From: Prillingera fragicola
Taxonomy: Eukaryota > Basidiomycota > Tremellomycetes > Trichosporonales > Trichosporonaceae
Assembly: GCA_002335605.1 (NCBI GenBank)
Contig: BEDY01000003.1
Location: 2,418,001 to 2,482,000 of the forward strand
Length of the DNA: 64,000 nucleotides
Reading direction: 5' to 3'
Shown here: positions 35,156 to 44,465 of the stretch, piece after piece
How positions within the stretch are numbered: the first letter of the stretch is position 1
Layout: the number at the start of each line of letters is the position of its first letter
The notes under the pieces: generated by a model
Told to the model about the DNA's origin: nothing
Database searches by the model: none
What the model saw: only the letters and a program-made list of their open reading frames with translations
Program-made: the position numbers and the translations under genes

Positions 35156-36334
35156 ATGGACTTCGAGAAACTCATGTACGCCGCCGAAACCCAAAATGAA
35201 GTCCACGCATGCGAGAAGCAGGAGATACAAGGCGCCGAGGAGGACGACTCGAGCTCTGAACTCGACACCACAGTCATCGTTCATCAGCATCAGCCTGTGC
35301 CCACTCCTACATCCGACTCGGCTCCACCGCCCACAGTCTCTCGCGCCGGCCAATACTTGCAAGCAGCCCGGACAGGCCGTCTTTCTTCCGCGTTCGTTAC
35401 CCCCTCGGCGACCGCTCGGCTTCTTCCCGGATCGTCTTCGGCGTTCACCAATCAGCTCCTCGGCTCTCGCACTGCGCGACGCGTTCCAGCCACAGCGGCG
35501 CAGCCAGCGCCCGGTTTGTTCCTACAGCAGCCCCCGCCGCCCCCTCTCCCGGTGGCAGCTTTACATCTTGCAAAAGACAATGCTGCATCGAGACCATCCG
35601 GGCCTACTACCTCGAGCAACACACCTGCCAAACCCTTCCAGCGTCCACTCAAACCACGCGATCTTAACCAACCCACCGTCACCAAGCCCACCCAGCTACC
35701 CAAACCACTCCCACCTCGTCGCTCGTCTCTCTCAGGTCTGGATATTGCCAATCTCCAAACCGACCTTGCCCAGCTTGGCACCGAAATCGACACGCACTCG
35801 AGTAATCTCAAAGACATCGCCTTCAACGTCCTCGAGGTGGCGCAGGAACAGGTTGGGTCCTGGCAGACCGAGATTTCGGATGTGGACAAGCAGATTCGCC
35901 GGCTCAAGGCCAAGCGTGCCGAGATTGCTGGCCAGAGGGAGTGGGGCAAGGGACTCGTGAAGGTGTTGCAGGGCATGGTCTGTCATGACTCTGTGGTTGG
36001 CGGTGAGGATGAACCAGCGGCCACCACACATTCGGCACGAACGGCAATGGTAAAGGGCAAGACTTCAGCCAAGGGCAAAGTCTCCACCAAGACGGCAATG
36101 AACGTCTCTGCCGCTCGACGTCTGACGCTGTTTGGCAGCGTCGCGGAGCCAGAACCAGCCATGCGCACCGAGGCGGTGAGCGCGCTGTATGACCGGTGGC
36201 GCGACGAGGTGGCTCCTGCCCGCAGTGTGCTGTTCAGTACCTGTGAGGTGTACAATGAGGTCGAGGGGAGGCTGCAGCGAGGGATGCAGAGTGGGTCGTC
36301 CATGAATGAGAAGGAGCTTTGCCAGGGAAAGTAG
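35156..36334 (+). CDS. Coiled-coil protein of unknown function
   Basis: A single exon encodes 392 residues from ATG 35156, chosen for its context (GACATGG) and the folded-looking sequence that starts there. ATG 35066 in the same frame would add 30 residues. An acidic segment is followed by a Pro/Ser-rich linker to about residue 195. A coiled coil spans about residues 198-265 with heptads such as LQTDLAQLGTEID and ISDVDKQIRRLKAKRAEIAG. A second basic linker and a C-terminal helical part (ALYDRWRDEVAPARSVLF) follow. No catalytic motif, signal or membrane segment is visible. The layout would suit a kinetochore, spindle or cytoskeletal adaptor, but nothing identifies it. Confidence 0.65.
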   Translation: MDFEKLMYAAETQNEVHACEKQEIQGAEEDDSSSELDTTVIVHQHQPVPTPTSDSAPPPTVSRAGQYLQAARTGRLSSAFVTPSATARLLPGSSSAFTNQLLGSRTARRVPATAAQPAPGLFLQQPPPPPLPVAALHLAKDNAASRPSGPTTSSNTPAKPFQRPLKPRDLNQPTVTKPTQLPKPLPPRRSSLSGLDIANLQTDLAQLGTEIDTHSSNLKDIAFNVLEVAQEQVGSWQTEISDVDKQIRRLKAKRAEIAGQREWGKGLVKVLQGMVCHDSVVGGEDEPAATTHSARTAMVKGKTSAKGKVSTKTAMNVSAARRLTLFGSVAEPEPAMRTEAVSALYDRWRDEVAPARSVLFSTCEVYNEVEGRLQRGMQSGSSMNEKELCQGK

Positions 36335-36787
36335 TCTTCTGTACGGCACAGAGAGCATGTAGCGTCATGAATGGAGGGCGAGTGACAATGCTGGCGAGTA
36401 CTCATTTAACGGCAGAGGTAGCCAAGAGACCCCTCCTTTGGCATTGCTCATCCCGAAGCTCCTGCCTAGGACTGCCTTTCAGTGCGGCGATTACTCTGCG
36501 CACAGGGCGAGCGGTGGGTTCTAGGAAGGCCATGACAATGTAGTACATTCTGGACATTTTGTGGCGATGTACGAAGTGGTCACTGCCAGGCTACAGCACC
36601 ATGCACACTATCAAGAAGTGCAAGAGGGCGCTGAGTACAACATCTAGTCTTTGAGATGGAGCAGTGTTTCCTTTAAAAGTAAACGTGGCACAGACCATCT
36701 AGTCATCACCACAACCCAGCCTTGACTCTTCAACACTCGCAGCTTCAAAAGACCATGCATGTATGCACACACATGCAAAAAGGAACT
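36335..36787. other. Intergenic
   Basis: 3' side of the coiled-coil gene and downstream flank of tRNA-Ile. No gene is seen. Confidence 0.5.
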
Positions 36788-36878
36788 GACCACTGACAGG
36801 ATCGAACTGCCGACCTTTGCATGACTGATATCTATCAAGATATTAGTACAATGCTCTAACCAGCTGAGCTAAGCGGCC
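36788..36878 (-). tRNA. tRNA-Ile(AAT) with an 18-nt intron
   Basis: From 36878 on the minus strand: acceptor GGCCGCT pairs with AGTGGTC, D stem GCTC/GAGC, anticodon stem TTGTA/TGCAA, and loop CTAATA with anticodon AAT. The intron follows position 37. The T arm is GGCAG-TTCGATC-CTGTC with one weak pair. Five T residues (36781-36777 complement) follow as terminator. Confidence 0.92.
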
Positions 36879-37160
36879 TTGGATGTTGTCGACTGGGAGA
36901 TGCGTTTGTGTGTCGGCCTGAAGGATGACCGACCGAGTTGCCAATTCAAAGGCCCTATGCATAGACATGAATACGACACGTACGAGAGTGCGAAAGGTGC
37001 AGATGAGCCGACTGAATGGACGAGAGACTGCGCAAAGGTTGTTAAAGTCACAACGGAAGCAAAAATGTGTGTTCGCCCCGACACTGTCCTCCTCTGCAAC
37101 AGTTGTCTTCCTCTTCAAAAACAAAAGATACAAGCGTCGCAAGACGCTGCAGCCATTTCT

Positions 37161-37248
37161 CTCTCAACTGTGAGTCGAACACAGGACCTGCGGATAGCTA
37201 TAAGGAAACAGTTACAGTCCGACGCTCTACCAACTGAGCTATTGAGAG
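37161..37248 (-). tRNA. tRNA-Tyr(GTA) with a 16-nt intron
   Basis: From 37248 on the minus strand: acceptor CTCTCAA pairs perfectly with TTGAGAG. C1:G72 is the eukaryotic tyrosine identity pair. The anticodon loop CTGTAA carries GTA, and a 16-nt intron follows position 37, as expected since eukaryotic tRNA-Tyr genes nearly always have an intron. The T arm is CTGTG-TTCGACT-CACAG. It lies 282 bp upstream of tRNA-Ile on the same strand. Confidence 0.93.
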
Positions 37249-37602
37249 GTTGATGTTGATGTTGGTCAAGTGGCGTGATGGACGGCCGCGAGAGAAGGTG
37301 TGCTTTGCAGACGCAAGAGAGCTTACTGGAGTGAAGCAGGTGAACCGTGAACTCATGCTGAGGACGAGCCCTGAAGGGCCAGTGAAGAGGGGTAGCGGAG
37401 GGAGCGAGAGAGTGCGAGCAAGTGGCGTCCTCCAATCACGGAAGCCCTTCGCCATCCCGGCCAACGACCCTTGCACAAACACAATGCATATACTTATTCC
37501 TTGTACAATATTTAACTAGCCCCATTGCATACTATACTAATTGGCTCATGATCCGCAGCACTCTCTTCGCCACGATCCGCAGTAAACTCGGCCTTTAAAG
37601 TC
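37249..37602. other. Intergenic
   Basis: Upstream flank of tRNA-Tyr and 3' side of the membrane-protein gene. No gene is seen. Confidence 0.5.
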
Positions 37603-39226
37603 CTACATTGTCGATTTCTTCTCCGAGGAACCCGGCTGCGGCGCAGGCCCAGCGTCCTCGTCATGCACGACCCAGCGGTGCGGCCGCGCGTCGTCGTGGG
37701 AGAGGGGCTGCATAACGGCGTCGTCGTAGTGATACTTTTGGTGCGGGTCGCTCGACCCGGCGCCGACAGAGTATCGTGCAGCCGTCGACGGCGGGTCAAC
37801 CGAGTATCGCGGGTTTGAGCGGCCCGAATCGACCTCCTGATACGCTGGGATGTCGCTTGGACCATCATACTGCTGCCCGTACGACATTGGCGCTGGGTTG
37901 AGTGCGGTCGAATCAGCCACGGCGTGCCGCTCAGCAGCAATCTCCCTTGCTTTGGCGTTGGGCAGCAGCGGAATCATGTCGTGCCGCTGGTATCCTACCG
38001 TAGCAGACGGGTCGGCGTTGATGGCCACGGGAGCTTCAAACTTGACGTGCTCGTCGTCAATCGTAAACCCTTCCTCTGACTGGGTGGATTCCGGCTTGCG
38101 TTTGCGTTTGCGGCAGCAGAAGAAGATGAGCGCGCCGAGAGCCAAAAGAGCCACGACGCCGCCTACGACGCCGCCGGCAATGGCGCCGACGTTTGTCTTT
38201 TTGCCTCCCGACTTGCCCTTCCTGCGCTGTTAGCTGGGGAGAGGTTGGCAACTCACGACACGCCGCTGTGGAACACGAGCCTGTCGAGGCGGTATGTCGC
38301 GTCGACGCCGCTGGAAATAGTCATGGTGTACGCGTGCGCGGGGTTGAGGGCCGTCATGTAGAGCAGTGCGTTGGCTGCAACGGGCATCTTGGTGGTGATT
38401 GGAATCGTGCGGCTGTCAAACGGCGTCGGCGGCGGGCCGTCTGCGCCAAAGTCGATCTGGATGCTGTCCATGCTGGGGCCCACCGAGCCAAAGAGTTGGA
38501 GATACGCCGTGTTCGGAGGGATAGGGACAGTGACGGCCGAACCCTTGCCCCCGACGAGACCTCTCTGGCTGCTCGCGAGATTGTCTGACGGTTAGTGGGA
38601 GCTGAGCACGAGGACTTACTGTAGCCTTCCTGTATAGTGTTGGCGATGGAGAATCCTCCAGTGTACTTGAAGTCGCCATTGTTCTGTCCGCTGACGACGA
38701 ACGGCGCCGTAGAGGTCTTGACCTCGGACATTCTTGAGCTAGCGGTCAGCGTCGACACGGCCGTGTTCACCTACACGTCTGCCTTTATGCCTGTCGTTAT
38801 CATCATCTCGGTAATGCTCAGCCTAGAGTTGCTGCTCTGGCCTGTCTGCAGGTCGAGGCTGTGCCTGCCCCAAGCCATTTCGCTCGAGTTGATAATGGGC
38901 GACTGTTGAGCAATGTTGACAGTAGCTCGGTCTAGCGTTGCCTTCATGTTGCCAGCGGCCCCTTGAACACTGCCGTACACGTTCACGAGCGTGCCGACAA
39001 AGTCGAGCTGGAACCCAGAGTACGAGCCCGAAGTCCACCGTTCCTGCTTGTTGGCGCTCCATGTCGGTTTGCCCGGCGAGTCGTATTCAGCCCAGTTGAC
39101 AACGGCATCTAGGTGCGTGATGGTGTAGTTGAAGAACAAGTTGGGCGACCAGTCGGCAGTCTGTGCACTGGTCGACCCCAGGTGCGCGAGCACGATGGCG
39201 ACGGCGACGGGGAGCCCGCTCCTCAT
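37603..39226 (-). CDS. Type I membrane protein with two-part ectodomain
   Basis: Minus-strand exons 39226-38777, 38722-38620, 38584-38257 and 38221-37603 encode 499 residues. Introns are 54, 35 and 35 nt. A signal peptide (residues 1-22) precedes an ectodomain of about 280 residues with two related-looking halves. One has the WSPNLFFNYTITHLDA block, the other the YLQLFGSVGPSMDSIQIDFG block; each has predicted beta strands. A Gly-rich transmembrane helix lies at about 302-325, followed by CCRKRKRK and a 170-residue cytoplasmic tail rich in Tyr, Ser, Pro and Asp. Many basidiomycetes encode such proteins, possibly cell-wall sensors or carbohydrate binders; no function is known to me. The first intron's acceptor (38723) is the least certain, since other AGs occur nearby. 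Confidence 0.78.
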
Positions 39227-40203
39227 GCTGCAAGCTGTGGTCAACGCAGGGAGGCAACCGTAAAGTATGCAGGAATGGTCAGTGTATGTGAGGAGGGGAC
39301 ATGGAGGACTTGTCTCAACGAGGGAAGGTACGGCCACTGCTGCTTGGACATGCCATGATGACCGCTGACCGCTGACCCACCCAACACAGCCATCCATACA
39401 ACCATCCAGTGACCACAGCTTACTTGGGTCATGGTTGTTCGGGTGCCTAGAGTAGAGTGTGGCATTTGTGCTATCGAGAAAGCACAACACGAGAGGAGCA
39501 TGCTGTGGTACCTGACACGGCGGGTGCCTCTGAGCATGCCCGCCTGTCACATCCACAACAAGCCATTCCGCGGAGCCACAGCCACTGTGGAGACTGCACT
39601 CACAAAGCAAAGCGCGCGTTGTTGACAACCTCATAATACTTGGTGTTCAATGAACAGCGACGCCTACCGGCACGCTAGGTTGTGCCCACCACGCTCAGCT
39701 CTGGTGTGACCTCCGCTACAGCGGCTCGCCTGCACCTACGAGCAAGCGATAGAGACCATTTCGGCGCAATGTCCTGAGCAGCAATGAAACCTGCAGCAAC
39801 AAAGCCCAATCCCAGTCGGGTTGAGTGTGCACTGGTCCGTGCAACGCGCCAAACCATGTCGGCCGCCTTGATCGCGCATCCAAGCACCTCAGTTCTTGCA
39901 GAATGTGCGCGAGATCCAGCCGTCTCCGGAGCACTGCAGTGCTCGCCGCCAGCCACCAGTCAGTCACCGAGAGGACGAAACACGTTGTCATGATCATTAC
40001 AACTCCTCAGCCACCACGTCTGCCTCCTCGCACCTGCTATGGCTTGCAGTCGCAAACGTCGCCGCCGCACGTCGCGATTCCTCCGCCGAGATACTGCGTG
40101 AGGCGCGAGTATCGCTTCACCAGCGGGTGCTCGAGGATGCTCTGCCCGGGGACAGTCTCGTCTTGCAAGCTGTCTGTCAGCCCTTCTCCCGCGAGGCTAC
40201 GCA
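39227..40203. other. Intergenic
   Basis: Promoter of the membrane-protein gene and 3' side of the alpha/beta hydrolase gene. Short open frames have no motif. Confidence 0.5.
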
Positions 40204-41602
40204 CTAGTGCTTGAGCAAGTTGTGTCCCGGGCGGTTGAGCCGCGTAAAGACCCGCCCGCCAAACCCGCCCATGTACGTGGGGATGCGCTCCCGCACGCTC
40301 GTGGGCGACTTGAGCGCCTCCACGCGCTGGAGGTTGATGTCGCGCTGGGACAGGCTGATGCTCGCTGCCGACTTGTCGCCGCCGACCTGGATCGCCGAGC
40401 CGACGACGCCGAGCATGGCGACGGGGTCGAGCTCGTTGGCAAAGTGCTCGACGTGGCGGAACGGGCGTTTGGCGCCCTTTGTGAATGGGTGGGGCGAGTC
40501 GGCCGTCGGGGGGCTCTGGTCGACGGATGGGAGCACGGGGTTGGAAAAGTGGTTGGCAGCCGAGGCAAACGTGTAGAATTCGACCTTGTGCAGCATGTCG
40601 TGGGGAAAGTCTGTCAGGAGCTGGTCGGCCCACGCCGTGCAGATGATGCCGCCCTGCGAGTGGCCGAGGATGATGACGCGCTCAATCTTCTCGTCAGCGA
40701 TGGCTTTGCGGATTTTCTGCGCTGTCAGCTTGCACTTGCGCCGCCCACGCACCTTGTAGCCGCCGCGGACATCGGTCGTCGAGAGGAGCAGGTCGCGCTG
40801 CAGGATGCACTCGCCGACGTCAAAGAGCATGCCCAGCGTCTTGTTGTGGATACCATAGATCTTGCGGCCAAAGAGCTCATGGAACCTGTTCGCCGCGATT
40901 TGGGCACTGGCCTTGGACGTGTTGATACCGTTCACGCTGTTGCGTCAGCGAGACTATCACTGGTGCATGCTGGGGTTCATTGCGTGCTCGCCGTGGGCCG
41001 GATGCTGCGCTGTCTTGCACACCAGCGCAGTGGCCGTCACGCACCGCACGCCGTCGCTACGCTCTCGCCAGTACTCACTAGAACCACCGCTCGTTGTCAA
41101 ACTTGGGATCCGCCTCGCCGTGACTCTCAAACTCAAACTCTCCCTGGGCCGAGAAGCACGCCTTTGCATACAGCCCAAGCGCGGGGATGCCCAGAAGGGG
41201 CGGCGCGAGGAACAGGGGGATGCTAACCACCAAGCTGCCGAGGACCATTGCGTAGGCGCCCAAGCGCGACGAGAGCGGCTCGGTGGGCGTCTGGGTCTTG
41301 ATGCCTGTTGGGCGGGCAATGTTGAGCCATTTGGTCGGGCTGTTGAGGACAAACTTTGTGTCGCGCCAGAGGAGGCGCCAGGGGGCTTGCCTGAAGAGCA
41401 GCGGGGCCGAGGTGGCGTCGATCTCATACTTGATGTCAAAGGCGATCATCGAGTTTTCAGGCTGGCCGGGTGCAGCGGCGGCGGCGGGGGGTGGGAGGGC
41501 AGCATTGGTGTTTGGGTCAATGGCTGGTTTGGATGGTCCGCCGTCTGTAGAGGTTGATGTGCGGCTGTGGTCGTCTGCGTGGGGGAGGGAGGAGGGGGCC
41601 AT
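40204..41602 (-). CDS. Fungal alpha/beta hydrolase (lipase-like), membrane associated
   Basis: Minus-strand exons 41602-41079, 40936-40753 and 40716-40204 encode 406 residues. The first intron is 142 nt. The second (36 nt, GTGCGT...GCTGACAGCGCAG) is in frame and stop-free; I remove it because the joined block GGYKKIRKAI fits the family and the intervening residues do not. A hydrophobic hairpin at about 122-158 suggests membrane association. The block WFYVNGINTSK opens the hydrolase part, and Ser256 in LGHSQGG is the likely nucleophile. KVEFYTFASAANHFSNP and HVEHFANELDPVAMLGVV carry the likely Asp and His region. The family is widespread in fungi and uncharacterised; esterase or lipase activity is inferred. 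Confidence 0.82.
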
Positions 41603-42707
41603 TGTGTGTGTGGGTGCGTGTGGATGTGTGTGTGAGTGTGGATGGAAGAGAGAGATGTTGTCAAAAGCACAATCAGAAACGGGTGGCAAAGTGACGAATG
41701 ACGAGTGGATGGAATGACAGGTGACGTGAACAGCGGATGCGATCTCTGGTAGAGTAGCGCGAGATCCCACATGTACAGTCTCTACACTGGTCTCTCGCTC
41801 TCTCACTACTAGGGAACGCATGCTAAACCTTATCCTGCTCAAACTCTAAATCCACAGCCACAGCAGCCGCAAGAGCGACAGGCAGAGACAGAGAAGGGAT
41901 TTGTTGACACTGCTATAACGGAATGCTGGCTTGTTCCTGGCAGAACCCATGTCTCTTCCGCACTCGTGCTGCTGCTGCTGCTTCTGCTCGCTCGTCGTGT
42001 GCTGCTATGCGATCTATGCGTTAGGTGCACTCTCTCCCTCTCATCACCTGACCAGTCTGTCACAACACTACCCTGTGCATGCATGCCCTGCAGGACAAGA
42101 CGCGATAACAAGTCGTCGTACTCTCTTGGTATCACGTGACTTACTCTGCTCTCATTTACCCTTTGAGCGTTACCAATTGGCCGACCTTGTTTTCTAATGT
42201 ATATGCCAGGGGAAGTGTACATTGTGCAAAGGGGTAAAATAGACATAAACAGCATACAGCAGAGAGGGGAACAAGGGGGGGGAACAAGCAGGGGACCCAA
42301 TGTGTTGTCGACACAATCACAACTGATAAAGAATAAAAGCTCTACAGACACCCAACCACCCAGTTACATACGACGCGTCTTCCACTCTTCCCAACTGAAT
42401 TAGCTCCCCACTCTACCCTGCTCAACTGCCGACGTCCTCAACTGCCGAACCGCACACCGAACAACGATGCATTGTACTCCACCCTGGTTTAACGTACTTA
42501 CCCACACGGAGCGTATCGCAGTCGTATAAATCGTAACTCGGCTCGAGATAGTGGGCAAGCCACCTTCCGTATCGCAGCCGCGCTGGTGACATCTCGTATC
42601 GCAGCTCGGCAACATGCATGCCCGGGCAACAGGATATAACCAGCATACGCTCGACCACAAGCCCACCTCACCCACTTTCTTTGGACTGTGTTACTACACA
42701 ACGCACG
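41603..42707. other. Divergent promoter region
   Basis: Separates the hydrolase (minus) from the carbamoylase gene (plus). It contains a GT-rich microsatellite-like leader at 41602-41650, a CACGTG E-box at 42133-42138, a TATAAA at 42525-42530 and three CGTATCGCAG copies between 42512 and 42604. Confidence 0.55.
42512..42604 (+). promoter_or_regulatory. Three copies of CGTATCGCAG upstream of the carbamoylase gene
   Basis: Identical 10-bp copies at 42512-42521, 42568-42577 and 42595-42604, 104-196 nt before the ATG. All are in the same orientation. The reverse complement is CTGCGATACG, containing a GATA core. They are probably binding sites of one regulator. Confidence 0.55.
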
Positions 42708-44051
42708 ATGACTGTTAAAAAGTATCAGCCCGGCGACCTCAAGGTCAATGCCAAACGACTCAACGACACGCTCCACGAGACATGCGAGTGGGGTGCCGCG
42801 CACCGGTACGGCGAGTATGTATCGGGAACGTGCGCTCAAGCACCACTGACAACCAGCCAACCAACGCAAACCGGCATGGCGCGCCTTGCTCTCTCCGACA
42901 CGGACAGGCAGGTGCGCGACTGGTTTGTGGCCGAGATGAAGAAAATCAACTGCACGGTGCTGGTCGACGAGATGGGGTCGCTGTTCGCGATCCGAAAGGG
43001 TAAGAAAGACGGACCGCCGACAGCCATGGGCAGCCACCTGGACACGCAGCCGACAGGCGGGCGGTACGACGGTATCCTCGGCGTGCAGAGCGCAGTGGAA
43101 GCCATGCGGGTGCTGCACGAGAACAATGTCGAGACGGAGTATCCGGTGTGCGCGATCGACTGGACCAACGAGGAGGGAGCGCGGTTCCCGAAATCCCTGC
43201 ATGCGAGTGCGGTGTGGGCGCACGACGAAACGCTCGCCGACGCGCATGCGCTCGCCGATGTCGCTGACCCGAGTATCTCGACGATCATGGAGCTCGAGCG
43301 GATCGGATACAAGGGCGAGACCAAGTGTTCATACGAGGCGAATCCGATTGCGGCCCACTTTGAGCTGCACATTGAGCAGGGGCCTGTGCTCGAGAACGAG
43401 GGGCTCAAAGTCGGCGTCGTGCAGGGTGGCCAGGGGTATAACTGGTTCAACATCAAGATCAAAGGCCGGGACTCGCACGCGGGCACGACGCCGCTCGACC
43501 TCCGGGCCGACCCGCTGCAGGCTGCTGCGCAGATTATTGTCATGTCCAAGCAGGTCGCGGTCAAGCATGGCGGGCTCGCTACGACGGGCATCTTCCATCT
43601 CCTCCCCGGGTCCGTCAACACGATCCCGCACACGGTCGAGTTTAGCCTCGACATTCGCCACACGCAGGACGCGGTGCTGGCCGCGATGGAAAAGGAGATT
43701 CGCACGGCGGCCGACGCCATTGTCGCCGGCGACGACTACACCGCGTGCACCATCGAGTGGACGTATCTCTACGGCCACTCGGTGGTGCAGTTCCACCCGG
43801 CCTGCATCTCCGCGGTGCGCCAGGCAGCAGAGTATGCCGTCGGCAAGGACCAGACACGCGACATTGTCAGTGGCGCAGGCCACGATAGCTGCGCGACGGC
43901 GCGTCATGTGCCCACGGCCATGATTTTCATTCCCTCGGAAAAGGGCCTGTCGCACAACCCACACGAGTACTCTACGCCCGAAGACTGTGCTCTCGGCGCG
44001 CAGGTGTTGCTGGATGCTGTCATGCTGTATGACTCGCAGAGGACGGCGTAG
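42708..44051 (+). CDS. N-carbamoyl-L-amino-acid hydrolase / beta-ureidopropionase-like (M20 family)
   Basis: Exons 42708-42814 and 42857-44051 encode 433 residues. The 42-nt intron is in frame and stop-free; removing it gives HRYGDQPTQTGMARL, the family's conserved start. The enzyme is a dinuclear-metal amidohydrolase of the hydantoinase/carbamoylase group, which includes yeast PYD3 beta-alanine synthase and AllC-type enzymes. Metal ligands are visible in GSHLDTQPTGGRYDG (His, Asp), WTNEEGARF (Glu), HIEQGPVLE (His) and SHNPHEYS (His). SGAGHDSC is the family's substrate region. It releases ammonia and CO2 from N-carbamoyl amino acids in pyrimidine, hydantoin or ureide breakdown; the exact substrate is not readable. 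No targeting signal is seen. Confidence 0.92.
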   Translation: MTVKKYQPGDLKVNAKRLNDTLHETCEWGAAHRYGEYVSGTCAQAPLTTSQPTQTGMARLALSDTDRQVRDWFVAEMKKINCTVLVDEMGSLFAIRKGKKDGPPTAMGSHLDTQPTGGRYDGILGVQSAVEAMRVLHENNVETEYPVCAIDWTNEEGARFPKSLHASAVWAHDETLADAHALADVADPSISTIMELERIGYKGETKCSYEANPIAAHFELHIEQGPVLENEGLKVGVVQGGQGYNWFNIKIKGRDSHAGTTPLDLRADPLQAAAQIIVMSKQVAVKHGGLATTGIFHLLPGSVNTIPHTVEFSLDIRHTQDAVLAAMEKEIRTAADAIVAGDDYTACTIEWTYLYGHSVVQFHPACISAVRQAAEYAVGKDQTRDIVSGAGHDSCATARHVPTAMIFIPSEKGLSHNPHEYSTPEDCALGAQVLLDAVMLYDSQRTA

Positions 44052-44465
44052 GTGGGTAGCGTCGTATGCAAGATAATCTCCTGCTGCTATCCTGCCCAGG
44101 GTGGCTTGCGAGACAGCTGCGGCATAAACACATGCTATATCGGCATGCTACTAATCCAGTCCTGGACGGTAACGAGGTGGCAGACCGCGTCGCTGAGAGC
44201 AATGCTAGTTTCAAGGGAGCCTACTATACTTGCCGTGCTAGGGGAACAACTTTATTTCACCATTAATTTCGAGCCCAAGCAGTATTAATTTCACCGCCCT
44301 GGCCGGCCTGAGGTCACAGAAGGTGGTTGGTGGTGCAGATGTGAACAGATCCGGCCAGACATATGAGCAAGCTCGACCCAGTTGCGCGGACGTTCGCCAT
44401 TAGTGCCGGTATCCATCCGCAGACACATATTCATATACACACTACAAACACTTTCTTCTCGCACG
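44052..44465. other. Convergent intergenic region
   Basis: 3' sides of the carbamoylase gene and calpain-like gene B. No gene is seen. Confidence 0.5.
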
